Source of the DNA: Actinoplanes missouriensis 431
Lineage (GTDB): Bacteria; Actinomycetota; Actinomycetes; Mycobacteriales; Micromonosporaceae
Reading direction: 5' to 3'
DNA length: 64,000 nt
Assembly (NCBI RefSeq): GCF_000284295.1
Contig: NC_017093.1
Span: 4,588,001 to 4,652,000, forward strand
Part shown: positions 33,300-41,774 of the stretch, in pieces
Position numbering within the stretch: the first letter of the stretch is position 1
Layout: each line of letters starts with the position of its first letter
Notes under the pieces: model-generated
What the model was told of the DNA's origin: nothing
Database searches by the model: none
Seen by the model: the letters and a program-made list of their open reading frames with translations, nothing else
Position numbers and translations under genes: made by a program

Positions 33300-34888
33300 C
33301 ACGGCTTCCCCACCCCCGCGCCCGCCGTGACCAGCGACTTCACCGTGCTGGGATCGTCGAGGGTGTAGCTGTAGTACGCCGACGGCTCCTGCACGGTCCC
33401 GCTGCAGTCCGGCGCGCCGGACTCCCCCGCGAAGACGTTGTTGCGGGCCACGCAGCGGCCGGACGGACCGGCGTACGTGTTGGTGACCGGCTCCTCGACG
33501 TTCTCGAAATAGTTGCCCTCGACCATGCAGCCGGCGGTGTTCTGGCAGGCCACGCCGGTGTCGGTGTTGTAGAAGTAGTAGTTGTTGTAGACGTGCACCG
33601 GCTCGCCGAAGCGGACCCGCGGGTTGCGCTGCGGCGTCGCGTCGAACCAGTTGTGGTGATAGGTCACCTTGAGCCGCCCGGTGTCCTGGGCGCCGTTGCT
33701 GTCGTCGTGCCCGAGCAGCATGTTCTTGGTGTGGTGGTGGGTGTGGTTCCACGACACGGTGACGTAGGACGAGCCGCGCTTGATGTCGATCAGCCCGTCG
33801 TACCCCTGCGCCAGGTCGTTGTGATCGATCCAGACGTGGTGGGAGAACATCTGCACGTTGATCGAGTCGTCGCTGGCGCCGCGGAACGACAGGTTCTGAA
33901 TGATCACATTGTGCACCGCGTCGGTCGGCGGCGACGTCACCGACGACACCGGCAGGCCGATGTTGAAGCCGCCGCCGGTGATGCCCGCGGTCGCGCCGAC
34001 GCCCACGATGGACTTGTCGCTCGTCACGTCGTACATGCCGGCCGGCAGCGTGATCACGCCGGCGACGCAGATCGTCAGCGGGCCGGGCGCGGCGATCGAG
34101 GAGAGCAGTTCGGCGGCCGTGTCCACCTGCACGGTCGGCCCGCCGGCGCCCCCGGTCGTGCCGTTCTGGCCCCAGGCGTTCACGGTCGCGAAGCCGGCCG
34201 GCGTGCCGGTCACCGCGCATCCGCCGGGCGGCGGCGGGGTGGTCGGCGTCGGTGAGGGCGGCGTCGGTGAGGTCGCCGACGGACCGGGGCCCGGCACCGT
34301 GGTGCTCACCGCGACATCATCGAAAACCCCACTCGTGTACGAGGTGACGAGGCCGATCCGCCCGCTCGGGTAGGCGCTGTCGGTCGCCGTGACCACGGTG
34401 GTCCCATCGGCAGAACCGGTCAGCGTGCTGCCCCGCACGGTCAGCGCGAGCGTGCGCCACGTGCCTGTCGCGCCGCCGGCCGCACCGGTCGCGAGGACCG
34501 TGGCGGTGCCGCCGGAGACCCGCTGGAGTTGCACGGCGCCGCCCGCGGTGAGCACGAGCGCGTAGTACTGGCTGGTGGAGCGGGCGCGAGCCGCCACTCC
34601 GGCGGTCCCCGCGGTCTTCACCCGGGCCTGCACGGTGTAGTCGGTCCACGAGGTGGAGCCGGCCAGGGCACGGGCCACCGTCCCGGCGTTGGACTGCCGG
34701 TAGGCGGGCGTCCCGTCGGTGATCACCGACCAGGTGCCGCCGTTACGCGACCACCCGTCCGCGTTGCCGTCGTCGAAGGTGTCACCGAACAGGGTTTCGG
34801 CGCGCGCCGGACCGCTGATCACCGCGCTGAGCAGCACGGCCGAGGCGGTCACGGCCAGACCGGTAGTGAGCCATCGGACTTGTCTCAT
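33299..34888 (-). CDS. modular pectate lyase: concanavalin-like domain + PL1 (first of tandem set)
   Basis: A 529-residue secreted protein. Signal MRQVRWLTTGLAVTASAVLL; residues about 32-195 form a LamG/DUF1080-like beta-sandwich (TLFGDTFDDGNADGWSRNGG) likely to bind glycan; a proline/threonine linker (SPTPPSPTPTTPPPPGG, about 205-225) follows; residues about 226-529 are PL1 with VWIDHNDLAQG and RNPRVRFGEPVHVYNNYY. It heads a three-gene lyase operon. The ATG at 34888 has GAGG five bases upstream. A TTGAC-N4-GTCAA dyad at 34961-34974 could control the operon. The accessory domain is absent from the two downstream copies, suggesting domain loss or gain after duplication. Confidence 0.92.
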   Translation of the reverse strand: MRQVRWLTTGLAVTASAVLLSAVISGPARAETLFGDTFDDGNADGWSRNGGTWSVITDGTPAYRQSNAGTVARALAGSTSWTDYTVQARVKTAGTAGVAARARSTSQYYALVLTAGGAVQLQRVSGGTATVLATGAAGGATGTWRTLALTVRGSTLTGSADGTTVVTATDSAYPSGRIGLVTSYTSGVFDDVAVSTTVPGPGPSATSPTPPSPTPTTPPPPGGCAVTGTPAGFATVNAWGQNGTTGGAGGPTVQVDTAAELLSSIAAPGPLTICVAGVITLPAGMYDVTSDKSIVGVGATAGITGGGFNIGLPVSSVTSPPTDAVHNVIIQNLSFRGASDDSINVQMFSHHVWIDHNDLAQGYDGLIDIKRGSSYVTVSWNHTHHHTKNMLLGHDDSNGAQDTGRLKVTYHHNWFDATPQRNPRVRFGEPVHVYNNYYFYNTDTGVACQNTAGCMVEGNYFENVEEPVTNTYAGPSGRCVARNNVFAGESGAPDCSGTVQEPSAYYSYTLDDPSTVKSLVTAGAGVGKP

Positions 34889-34960
34889 CGCAACCTCTAA
34901 TGGTGAGCGAAAAAGTTGTCGGGGATGGCGGCCGCCGTACCGTGAAATCTGCGCGAAACT

Positions 34961-34974
34961 TTGACAGCAGTCAA
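34961..34974. promoter_or_regulatory. palindrome TTGAC-N4-GTCAA upstream of lyase operon
   Basis: A perfect five-base dyad 73 bases ahead of the first pectate lyase start and 34 bases from the end of the cyclodeaminase gene. One arm also reads as a -35-like TTGACT on the lyase strand. Operator or promoter element; inference. Confidence 0.4.
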
Positions 34975-35007
34975 TGATTTCCGTTTGCAGGCTTGTTGCA
35001 GAATTGT

Positions 35008-35871
35008 TCAGAGCGGGCGGGCGAGAACCGCTTCCGCGATCACGAGATCCTGCCAGGCCATGCCGGAGCCTTTGAACAGAATCGGTCCGGGCGGCACCGG
35101 CGCGCCGTTCACCACATCGCTGAGGGAAAGCAGATCACCGGGGCGCAGAATGCCCTCCGCGGCGGCCAGGACGACGTCGCCGCACTCGCGCAGCGCGGTC
35201 GCCCGGTCCTCCACGATCACCGTGGCGCGCCCGCAGAACGCGGCGTCCACCTCGCGGGCGTCCGGCTCGTGCGAGCCGACCGCCACCACCACCGCCCGAT
35301 CACCGAGCAGCGCCGAGTCGAAGAGCGGTTCGCGGGCCGTGGTGGCACAGACCACCAGGTCGGCGGCGTGCAGCGCCTCGGCGGTCCGGGTCGCGCCGGG
35401 CCCGGAGCGGGTCACGACGGTCACCGACGCCGGCGTGACGAGCGCCCGCAGCGTGCCGAGGTGGCCGGCGCCCTGCGGGCCCGCGCCGAAGACCACCACG
35501 TGCGGCGCCTCCGGCAGGAACCGCCGGACCGCCGCGAACGACACCGCCGGGGTACGCAGGGTGGTCAGCGCCGCTCCGTCGATGATCGCCACCGGTCGCA
35601 GCGTCGCCGCGTCGAAGATCGCGTAGAGCCCGCTGATCGTCGGCAGTCCCCGAGCCGTGTTGCCGGGCGCGACGGTGACCAGCTTGACCCCGGCGTGCGC
35701 CGCGGACTCGGCCGGCATCAGCAGCATCGACCCGGACCGCAGCGCGACAGCGCCGCGCGGGACTCCGGCCGACGGGTCGAGCCCGGCGCGCAGCGCGTCC
35801 TCGATCGCGGCGACCGCGTCGGCCGGCGGCAGCAGCGTGGCGACGTCGGCGGCGGAGACGTACCGGATCAT
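35008..35871 (-). CDS. ornithine cyclodeaminase/mu-crystallin family reductase
   Basis: A 287-residue Rossmann enzyme with the NAD(P) motif VVVFGAGPQGAGHLGTLRAL (about 123-142) and the family blocks GVKLVTVAPGN and IDGAALTTLRTPAVS. Members are ornithine cyclodeaminases, delta-1-pyrroline-2-carboxylate reductases or ketimine reductases. The ATG (35871) overlaps the stop of the proline racemase-family gene (ATGA), and this pairing is common in hydroxyproline or D-proline use, where this enzyme would reduce pyrroline-2-carboxylate to L-proline. That role is inference from context. Confidence 0.88.
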   Translation of the reverse strand: MIRYVSAADVATLLPPADAVAAIEDALRAGLDPSAGVPRGAVALRSGSMLLMPAESAAHAGVKLVTVAPGNTARGLPTISGLYAIFDAATLRPVAIIDGAALTTLRTPAVSFAAVRRFLPEAPHVVVFGAGPQGAGHLGTLRALVTPASVTVVTRSGPGATRTAEALHAADLVVCATTAREPLFDSALLGDRAVVVAVGSHEPDAREVDAAFCGRATVIVEDRATALRECGDVVLAAAEGILRPGDLLSLSDVVNGAPVPPGPILFKGSGMAWQDLVIAEAVLARPL

Positions 35872-36848
35872 CGGAGCACGAACCCAGGGGTCATCGGGTC
35901 GTCCGGGTCCACGACGAACGTGTGCTCGCCGGTCGGATACGCCATTCCGGTGATCACCGGCACCACCTCGGGGCCGGGAGCGTACCGGGCCACGAACCGG
36001 GAGCCGACGATCGAGTCGTGCAGCAGCCGCTGGCCCGGCGCGAGCCTGCCGACCGCGGCGAGCGTGGCGACCCGGGCCGCGGTGCCGGACCCGCACGGCG
36101 ACCGGTCCACCTCGCCGTCCGCGAAGATGGTGACGTTGCGCTGGTGGGCGGCGCCGGGGAGCACGTCGAAGAAGATGGTGCCGTAGATGCCGTCCAGGCG
36201 CGGGTCGCTGGGATGCCGCGCGGCGGGGTGCCCGGCGAGCGCCGCCTTGATCTGCCGGCCCAGCACGATCAGCTCCGGCAGGTGCTCCGGGGTGACCGCG
36301 AGACCCAGCGAGGCCGCCTCCACCTGGGCGTAGAGCGCGCCGCCGTAGCTGACCGTCACGGTCGCCGGCCCGCGCGGGGTGCGTACCACGATGTTGTCGT
36401 CGACCAGGTAGGACGGCACGCTGACGAAGTCCGCGGCGGTGACCCGGCCGGCGGCGGTGTGCACCCGCGCGGTGACCCGGCCGGACGGCACGTCGATCGG
36501 CACCTCCGCGACCCCGTCGGCGGGCGCGTCGACCAGGCCGGAGCGGACCGCCCAGACACCGAGCGCGATCGTGCCGTGCCCGCACGCGGTGGAGAAGCCG
36601 TCCTTGTGGAAGAAGAGCACCCCGAGCCGGGCGCCGTCGTCGTCCGGCGGGACGAGCATCCCGCCGTACATGTCGGCGTGCCCGCGCGGCTCGTGACAGA
36701 GCAGGCGGCGCAGCCGGTCGGCGTCGGTGTCGCCGATGGCGAGGACGCGGCGCTCCGCGACGGACCCGCCGGGGATCCCCACCGGCGGCGCGGGGACGAT
36801 CCGGAACGGCTCTCCCCCGGTGTGGTAGTCGACCGTGCTGACGCGCAC
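35868..36848 (-). CDS. proline racemase / 4-hydroxyproline 2-epimerase family
   Basis: A 326-residue enzyme from GTG 36848, preceded by GGAAGGGGG (an ATG six codons upstream is possible). Both catalytic cysteines are present: Cys89 in STACGHGT and Cys252 in DRSPCGSGT. Two cysteines mark racemases/epimerases; the related 3-hydroxyproline dehydratases have Thr at the first site. Hence conversion of trans-4-hydroxy-L-proline to the cis-D form, or proline racemisation, is likely. Coupled with the downstream cyclodeaminase-family reductase and divergent from a TetR regulator 54 bases away. Hydroxyproline is abundant in plant wall extensins, fitting the pectinolytic neighbours. Confidence 0.87.
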   Translation of the reverse strand: MRVSTVDYHTGGEPFRIVPAPPVGIPGGSVAERRVLAIGDTDADRLRRLLCHEPRGHADMYGGMLVPPDDDGARLGVLFFHKDGFSTACGHGTIALGVWAVRSGLVDAPADGVAEVPIDVPSGRVTARVHTAAGRVTAADFVSVPSYLVDDNIVVRTPRGPATVTVSYGGALYAQVEAASLGLAVTPEHLPELIVLGRQIKAALAGHPAARHPSDPRLDGIYGTIFFDVLPGAAHQRNVTIFADGEVDRSPCGSGTAARVATLAAVGRLAPGQRLLHDSIVGSRFVARYAPGPEVVPVITGMAYPTGEHTFVVDPDDPMTPGFVLR

Positions 36849-36902
36849 CGATCCCCCTTCCGCCATCGCGATCCATGCACTCTCTCACGAGATTCACGTC
36901 GT

Positions 36903-37544
36903 ATGCTGACCGCCGTGAGGAGCCCTCGCCGGACACGTGACGTGCAGGTGGCGGCGACCCGGGCGACCATCCTGGACACGGCGGAGCGGCTCTTCGCCGA
37001 GCACGGCGTCGCGACCGTCTCCAACCGGCAGATCAGTGAGGCCGCGGGGCAGGGCAACAACGCCGCCGTGGGCTATCACTTCGGCACCAGGAGCGAGCTG
37101 ATCCGGGCGATCATCCGGCGGCACGCGGCGCCGATGGAGGAGATCCGGCGGGGGCTGTTCGATCGGTACCGGGAGAGCGCCGAGCTGCGGGACGTGGTCA
37201 CGTGCGTGGTGTGCCCGTACACGCAACATCTGGCCGCGCTCGGCGCGCCCAGCTGGTATGCGCGGTTCGCCGCGCAGGTGATCACCGAGCCGGGGCTGCG
37301 GCAGCTCGCCGGTGACGTGCTGCGCGACGCGCCGGTGCTGTTCGCGGTGAGTGAGGCGCTGCACCGGCTGCTGCCGCACCTGACGCCCGAGGTGTGCCGG
37401 GAGCGCGAGGACATGGCGCACACCCTCATCGTGCACTTCTGCGCGCAGCGGGAGCGCAGCGCGCAGCCGCGGTGGGCGGCGACCGCGACGAGTCTGCTGG
37501 ACGCGGTGGAGGGTCTGTTGCGGGCCCCGATGAACTCCCGGTGA
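36903..37544 (+). CDS. TetR-family regulator
   Basis: A 213-residue protein from ATG 36903 (GTG 36915 is an alternative). The N-terminal HTH spans about 20-65: AATRATILDTAERLFAEHG and VSNRQISEAAGQGNNAAVGY followed by HFGTRSELIRAIIRRH. The C-terminal domain is all-helical, presumably binding an effector. It is divergent from the proline racemase-family operon and 97 bases ahead of the Baeyer-Villiger gene on the same strand, so it could control either; the closer shared promoter favours the racemase operon. Confidence 0.87.
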   Translation: MLTAVRSPRRTRDVQVAATRATILDTAERLFAEHGVATVSNRQISEAAGQGNNAAVGYHFGTRSELIRAIIRRHAAPMEEIRRGLFDRYRESAELRDVVTCVVCPYTQHLAALGAPSWYARFAAQVITEPGLRQLAGDVLRDAPVLFAVSEALHRLLPHLTPEVCREREDMAHTLIVHFCAQRERSAQPRWAATATSLLDAVEGLLRAPMNSR

Positions 37545-37641
37545 CAAACCGGACTCGCGGGCACGGGGATTCACATTTCGTCATGCACGTGCTTTAAATT
37601 GTTGCCCTGGCTCGCATGATCCCCGGCGAAAGGGCCGCCCC

Positions 37642-39435
37642 ATGTCCGCGAACTACATCCCGCACCGCCTCAGCGCGGTGGAAGTCGACGCGTTGCGCGC
37701 GAAGTACCAGGCCGAACGGGATCGCCGGATCCGGCCCGAGGGCGCCGCGCAGTACCGGCGGGCGGCCGGCGAGTGGGGGTTCTACGCCACCGACCCGTAC
37801 ACCCCGCGCGCCGAGCGGGAGCCGGTCACCGATCGGGTCGAGGCGGTCGTGGTCGGCGGCGGCTTCGGCGGCCTGCTCGCCGGGGCCCGGCTGCGGCAGG
37901 CCGGGGTACGGGACCTGCGGATGATCGACGAGGCCGGCGACTTCGGCGGCACCTGGTACTGGAACCGGTACCCGGGCATCCACTGCGACATCGAGTCCAC
38001 TGTCTACATGCCGCTGCTGGAGGAGGTCGGGTACGTGCCGCAGTGGCGGTACGCGCCCGGCGAGGAGATCCGGCAGCACGCCATCGCCATCGCCAAGCGG
38101 TTCGAGCTCTACGACGACACGCTGTTCCACACCCGGGTGACCGAGCTGCGCTGGGACGACGGGGCCGGCGAGTGGACCGTCACGACCGACCGCGGGGACC
38201 GCTTCACCTCCCGCTACGTCGTGCTCTCCTCCGGCACCCTTTCCCAGCCGAAACTGCCCGGCATCCCCGGCATCGAGGAGTTCGGCGGGCACACCTTCCA
38301 CACCAGCCGCTGGGACTACGGATACACCGGCGGCGACCAGACCGGCGGCCTGCACAAACTCGCCGGCAAGAAGGTAGCCGTGGTGGGCACCGGCGCCACC
38401 GCCATCCAGATCGTCCCGCACCTGGCCCGCGACGCCGAGCACCTCTACGTCTTCCAGCGCACGCCGTCGACGGTGGACGTCCGCGACAACCGGCCGATCG
38501 ACGACGCCTTCAAGGCCTCCCTGCAGCCCGGCTGGCAGCAGGAACGGATGGACAACTTCCTGACCATCGTCACCGGCGGCCACGCCGAGACCGACCTGAT
38601 CGCCGACGGCTGGACGGCGACCGCCAAGCTGCAGCGCCAGATGCTCACCGGCTCGGTCGACAGCAACCTGCCGGCCGAGGAACGCGAGTACCTCGACGAG
38701 CTCGCCGACTTCCGGAAGATGAACGAGATCCGCGCCCGGGTCGACGAGATCGTCGACGATCCGGCCACCGCCGAGCTGCTCAAGCCCTGGTACCGGTACA
38801 TGTGCAAGCGGCCCACGTTCAGCGACCACTACCTGCAGACGTTCAACCGGCCCGACGTCACCCTGGTCGACACCGCGGACACCGGCGGGATCACCCGGAT
38901 GACGGCTACCTCCGTGGTCGTCGGCGAGACGGCGTACGACGTGGACTGCGTCATCTTCGCCACCGGCTTCGAGGTGGGCATCTCCGGCGTCGTCTCCGGG
39001 ACCCTTCCGGTGTACGGCCGCGGTGGCATGCCTCTTCTCGGCCACTGGCGCAACGGGCCCCGTACCCTCCATGGCTTCTTTTCGCACGGCTTCCCGAATC
39101 TCTTCCACCTCGGGTCGCTGCAGAACGCGGCGGCGGTGAACTTCGTGCACGTGCTGCAGGAGCAGGCGACGCACATCGGCGCGCTGGTCGCCGAGGCCGG
39201 CAAGCGCGGCGCGGCCCGGATCGAGCCGAGCGCGGAGGCCGAGGAGGGGTGGATCCGGGTGATCCGGGAGACGGCCCCGGACAACTTCAACTTCCAGGCC
39301 GAATGTACGCCCGGGTACTACAACGGGGAGGGTAAGCCGCGACCGGTCAACAACTCGTACGGGCCGGGGCCGGTCGCCTTCCACGACCTGCTGCGCGAGT
39401 GGCGGGCCGGCGGCGGTTTCGACGAGGTCATGTAA
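37642..39435 (+). CDS. Baeyer-Villiger flavin monooxygenase (CHMO/PAMO type)
   Basis: A 597-residue FAD- and NADPH-dependent type I Baeyer-Villiger monooxygenase. FAD-binding GGGFGGLLAG at about 72-81, the FxGxxxHxxxW fingerprint as FGGHTFHTSRWD (about 214-225), and NADPH-binding VVGTGATAIQIVP (about 250) are all intact. The N-terminal extension (YIPHRLSAVEVDALRAKYQ) matches the longer phenylacetone/cyclohexanone monooxygenase subgroup. It inserts oxygen next to a ketone to make an ester or lactone. Start ATG 37642 follows GAAAGGG. It is convergent with a MarR gene three bases away. Confidence 0.93.
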   Translation: MSANYIPHRLSAVEVDALRAKYQAERDRRIRPEGAAQYRRAAGEWGFYATDPYTPRAEREPVTDRVEAVVVGGGFGGLLAGARLRQAGVRDLRMIDEAGDFGGTWYWNRYPGIHCDIESTVYMPLLEEVGYVPQWRYAPGEEIRQHAIAIAKRFELYDDTLFHTRVTELRWDDGAGEWTVTTDRGDRFTSRYVVLSSGTLSQPKLPGIPGIEEFGGHTFHTSRWDYGYTGGDQTGGLHKLAGKKVAVVGTGATAIQIVPHLARDAEHLYVFQRTPSTVDVRDNRPIDDAFKASLQPGWQQERMDNFLTIVTGGHAETDLIADGWTATAKLQRQMLTGSVDSNLPAEEREYLDELADFRKMNEIRARVDEIVDDPATAELLKPWYRYMCKRPTFSDHYLQTFNRPDVTLVDTADTGGITRMTATSVVVGETAYDVDCVIFATGFEVGISGVVSGTLPVYGRGGMPLLGHWRNGPRTLHGFFSHGFPNLFHLGSLQNAAAVNFVHVLQEQATHIGALVAEAGKRGAARIEPSAEAEEGWIRVIRETAPDNFNFQAECTPGYYNGEGKPRPVNNSYGPGPVAFHDLLREWRAGGGFDEVM

Positions 39436-39438
39436 GCG

Positions 39439-39891
39439 TCACGGGCGGGGGAGGCGGGCCCGGAGCGCGGCCGCGATCTCCCCCGCCGCAGCCAGTTGCT
39501 CCGGCGTCAGGGCGTCCACGAACAGCTCCCGGACGGCGCGCAGATGGGGCACCGTGGCGGCGCCGAAAGCCTCACTCCCCGGCTCGCTCAGCACCACCTC
39601 CGCGCCCCGGCTGTCGGTCGCGCACTCCTCCCGGCGGATCAGCCCCCGGCGCTCCATCCGGGCCAGGTGGTGGGAGAGACGGCTGCGCTCCCAGCCGATG
39701 TGGGCGGCCAGGTCCGACGACCGCATCCGGTTGCCCGCCGCCTCACTCAACGCCAGCAGCACCGCGTAGTCCCCCGGTGACAGGCCGGTGTCGTGCTGCA
39801 ACCGTGCGGTGAGCGCACCCCGCAGCGCCTCGGTCGTCTCGATGAACTCGCGCCAGGTCCGCAGGTCGTCCCGGCTGGGCAGCTTGCGCAT
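39439..39891 (-). CDS. MarR-family transcriptional regulator
   Basis: A 150-residue regulator from ATG 39891 with AAGGAGG eight bases upstream, starting MRKLPSRDDLRTWREFIETT. The winged HTH is MRSSDLAAHIGWERSRLSHH (about 65-84) with the wing MERRGLIRREECATDSRGAE. A palindromic TTGAC-N6-GTCAA (39905-39920) lies over its ribosome site and is a likely self-operator. It is convergent with the monooxygenase gene and 195 bases from the kinase gene starting at 40087 on the other strand, so the kinase could also be a target. Confidence 0.87.
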   Translation of the reverse strand: MRKLPSRDDLRTWREFIETTEALRGALTARLQHDTGLSPGDYAVLLALSEAAGNRMRSSDLAAHIGWERSRLSHHLARMERRGLIRREECATDSRGAEVVLSEPGSEAFGAATVPHLRAVRELFVDALTPEQLAAAGEIAAALRARLPRP

Positions 39892-39904
39892 GAGAGAAGC
39901 CTCC

Positions 39905-39920
39905 TTGACTGACACGTCAA
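39905..39920. promoter_or_regulatory. palindrome TTGAC-N6-GTCAA at MarR start
   Basis: Inverted five-base arms 13 bases upstream of the MarR ATG. The left arm overlaps the AAGGAGG ribosome site region, so binding would block both transcription and translation of the regulator. Inference. Confidence 0.45.
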
Positions 39921-40086
39921 CCACCAGCATGCCACAGGACATCGCCGAACAATTCAGACTTGTTCACGCTCACATACCACCTCACCGCGAGCCACACAGT
40001 GACGAGCAACGAGAACACGCACGTTAGGCGCACGTTAACAAAGTGTGCCGGGGCCCCTCCCGCTCTCCGGACCGGTGCGGTAGAAC

Positions 40087-41706
40087 ATGACGATGAGCGA
40101 CACAGAGGCACGGCCCGCGGCCGGCATTCGTACCACGATCGACGACGGCCGCACGGCGATCGGCATCGAGCTGGGCTCGACCCGGATCAAGGCCGTGCTG
40201 ACCGGCCCGGACCACGCGGCGATCGCGGTGGGCACCCACGACTGGGAGAACCAGTTCGTGGACCGGACCTGGACCTACTCCCTCGACGCCGTCTGGGCGG
40301 GACTGCGGGACTGTTTCGCCTCGCTGGCCGAGGACGTCCGCCGCAAGTACGGCACGGAGCTGCGCACCACCGGCGCTCTCGGCGTGTCCGCGATGATGCA
40401 CGGCTACCTCGCGTTCGACGCCGAGGGCGAGCTGCTCACCCCGTTCCGCACCTGGCGCAACACCAACACCGGCGACGCGTCCGAGGCGCTGAGCGAGCTG
40501 TTCGGCCACAACATCCCGCACCGCTGGAGCATCGCCCACCTCTACCAGGCCGTGCTGAACGGCGAGGAGCACGTCGCTCGCCTTTCCAAAATCAACACCC
40601 TTGCCGGGTACGTCCACTGGCAGCTCACCGGCGAGCAGGTGCTCGGCGTCGGCGACGCCAGCGGCATGTTCCCGATCGACGTCGCCACCGGCGGCTACGA
40701 CACCCGGATGCTCGCCCAGTTCGACGAGCTGGCGGCCGGCCGGGTGCCGCGCAAGCTCGCCGACCTGCTGCCCGCCGTGCTGCCCGCCGGTGAACCGGCC
40801 GGCACGCTGACCGAGGCCGGCGCCCGGCTGCTCGACCCGAGCGGCGTCCTGCAGCCCGGCGCCACGCTCTGCCCGCCCGAGGGTGACGCCGGCACCGGCA
40901 TGGTCGCCACCAACTCGGTCGCCCGGCGCACCGGCAACGTCAGCGCCGGCACCAGCATCTTCGCCATGATCGTGCTGGAGAACGAGCTGTCCCGGATGCA
41001 CCCGGAGATCGACCTGGTGACCACCCCGGCAGGCGACCTGGTCGCGATGGTGCACTGCAACAACGGCGCCAGCGAACTGAACTCGTGGGCCGGGCTGTTC
41101 GCCGAGTTCACCACGGCGCTCGGCGTCGACGTGGACACCAACAAGATCTTCGAGACGCTGTTCCGCGCCGCGCTGAGCGGCGCGCCCGACGGCGGCGGCC
41201 TGATGGCGTTCAACAACCTGTCCGGTGAGCCGATCACCAAGCTGCACGAGGGCCGCCCGCTGTTCTTCCGGGTGCCCGGCAGCTCGCTCGACCTGGCCAC
41301 CTTCATGCGGACCCAGCTCTACGCCGCGCTGGCGACGCTGCGCATCGGCATGGACGTGCTGCAGAAGGAGGAGTCCGTCAAGCTGGACCGGATGTTCGCG
41401 CACGGCGGCCTGTTCAAGACCGAGGGCGTGGCGCAGAACCTGCTCGCGGCCGCCATCAACACGCCCGTCTCGGTCGGTGACCTGGCCGCCGAGGGTGGCG
41501 CCTGGGGCATCGCGGTGCTCGCCGGGTTCGTCCGGGACCGGCAGCCGGGTCAGAGCCTCGACGACTTCCTGACCGGCACGGTCTTCGCGGACGCGCAGCT
41601 CGACACGGCCGAGCCGGACCCCGCGGACGTCGCCGGGTTCACCGCGTTCATGCAGCGCTACGTGGCGGCCCTCCCGGTGCAGCAGGCGGCCGTCGACAAC
41701 AGTTAA
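40087..41706 (+). CDS. FGGY-family pentulose kinase (ribulokinase/xylulokinase-like)
   Basis: A 539-residue FGGY kinase. The phosphate-1 loop reads GIELGSTRIKAVL (about 27-39), followed by WENQFVDRTWTYSLDAVW and, in the C-terminal half, GTSIFAMIV and the adenosine-side MFAHGGLFKTEGVAQNLLAA. This long form is found among L-ribulokinase/xylulokinase-like proteins. Phosphorylation of L-ribulose would fit a genome that exports several arabinosidases, but no araA or araD lies beside it, so the sugar is inferred. Cytoplasmic. It starts at ATG 40087 without a strong ribosome site; ATG 40093 is an alternative. Confidence 0.83.
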   Translation: MTMSDTEARPAAGIRTTIDDGRTAIGIELGSTRIKAVLTGPDHAAIAVGTHDWENQFVDRTWTYSLDAVWAGLRDCFASLAEDVRRKYGTELRTTGALGVSAMMHGYLAFDAEGELLTPFRTWRNTNTGDASEALSELFGHNIPHRWSIAHLYQAVLNGEEHVARLSKINTLAGYVHWQLTGEQVLGVGDASGMFPIDVATGGYDTRMLAQFDELAAGRVPRKLADLLPAVLPAGEPAGTLTEAGARLLDPSGVLQPGATLCPPEGDAGTGMVATNSVARRTGNVSAGTSIFAMIVLENELSRMHPEIDLVTTPAGDLVAMVHCNNGASELNSWAGLFAEFTTALGVDVDTNKIFETLFRAALSGAPDGGGLMAFNNLSGEPITKLHEGRPLFFRVPGSSLDLATFMRTQLYAALATLRIGMDVLQKEESVKLDRMFAHGGLFKTEGVAQNLLAAAINTPVSVGDLAAEGGAWGIAVLAGFVRDRQPGQSLDDFLTGTVFADAQLDTAEPDPADVAGFTAFMQRYVAALPVQQAAVDNS

Positions 41707-41759
41707 AACCGGCTGACGAGGGTACGGGTGGGACGGGTCCCCGTTCCGCCCGCTCGTTA

Positions 41760-41773
41760 TGTACGGTCGTACA
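41760..41773. promoter_or_regulatory. perfect palindrome TGTACG-GT-CGTACA abutting start codon
   Basis: Six-base arms around GT end one base before the MFS gene ATG at 41775. A -10-like TATGTA (41758-41763) overlaps the left arm and no ribosome site is visible, so the mRNA may be leaderless and the palindrome an operator lying on the promoter. The regulator is not obvious. Confidence 0.6.
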
Positions 41774-41774
41774 C

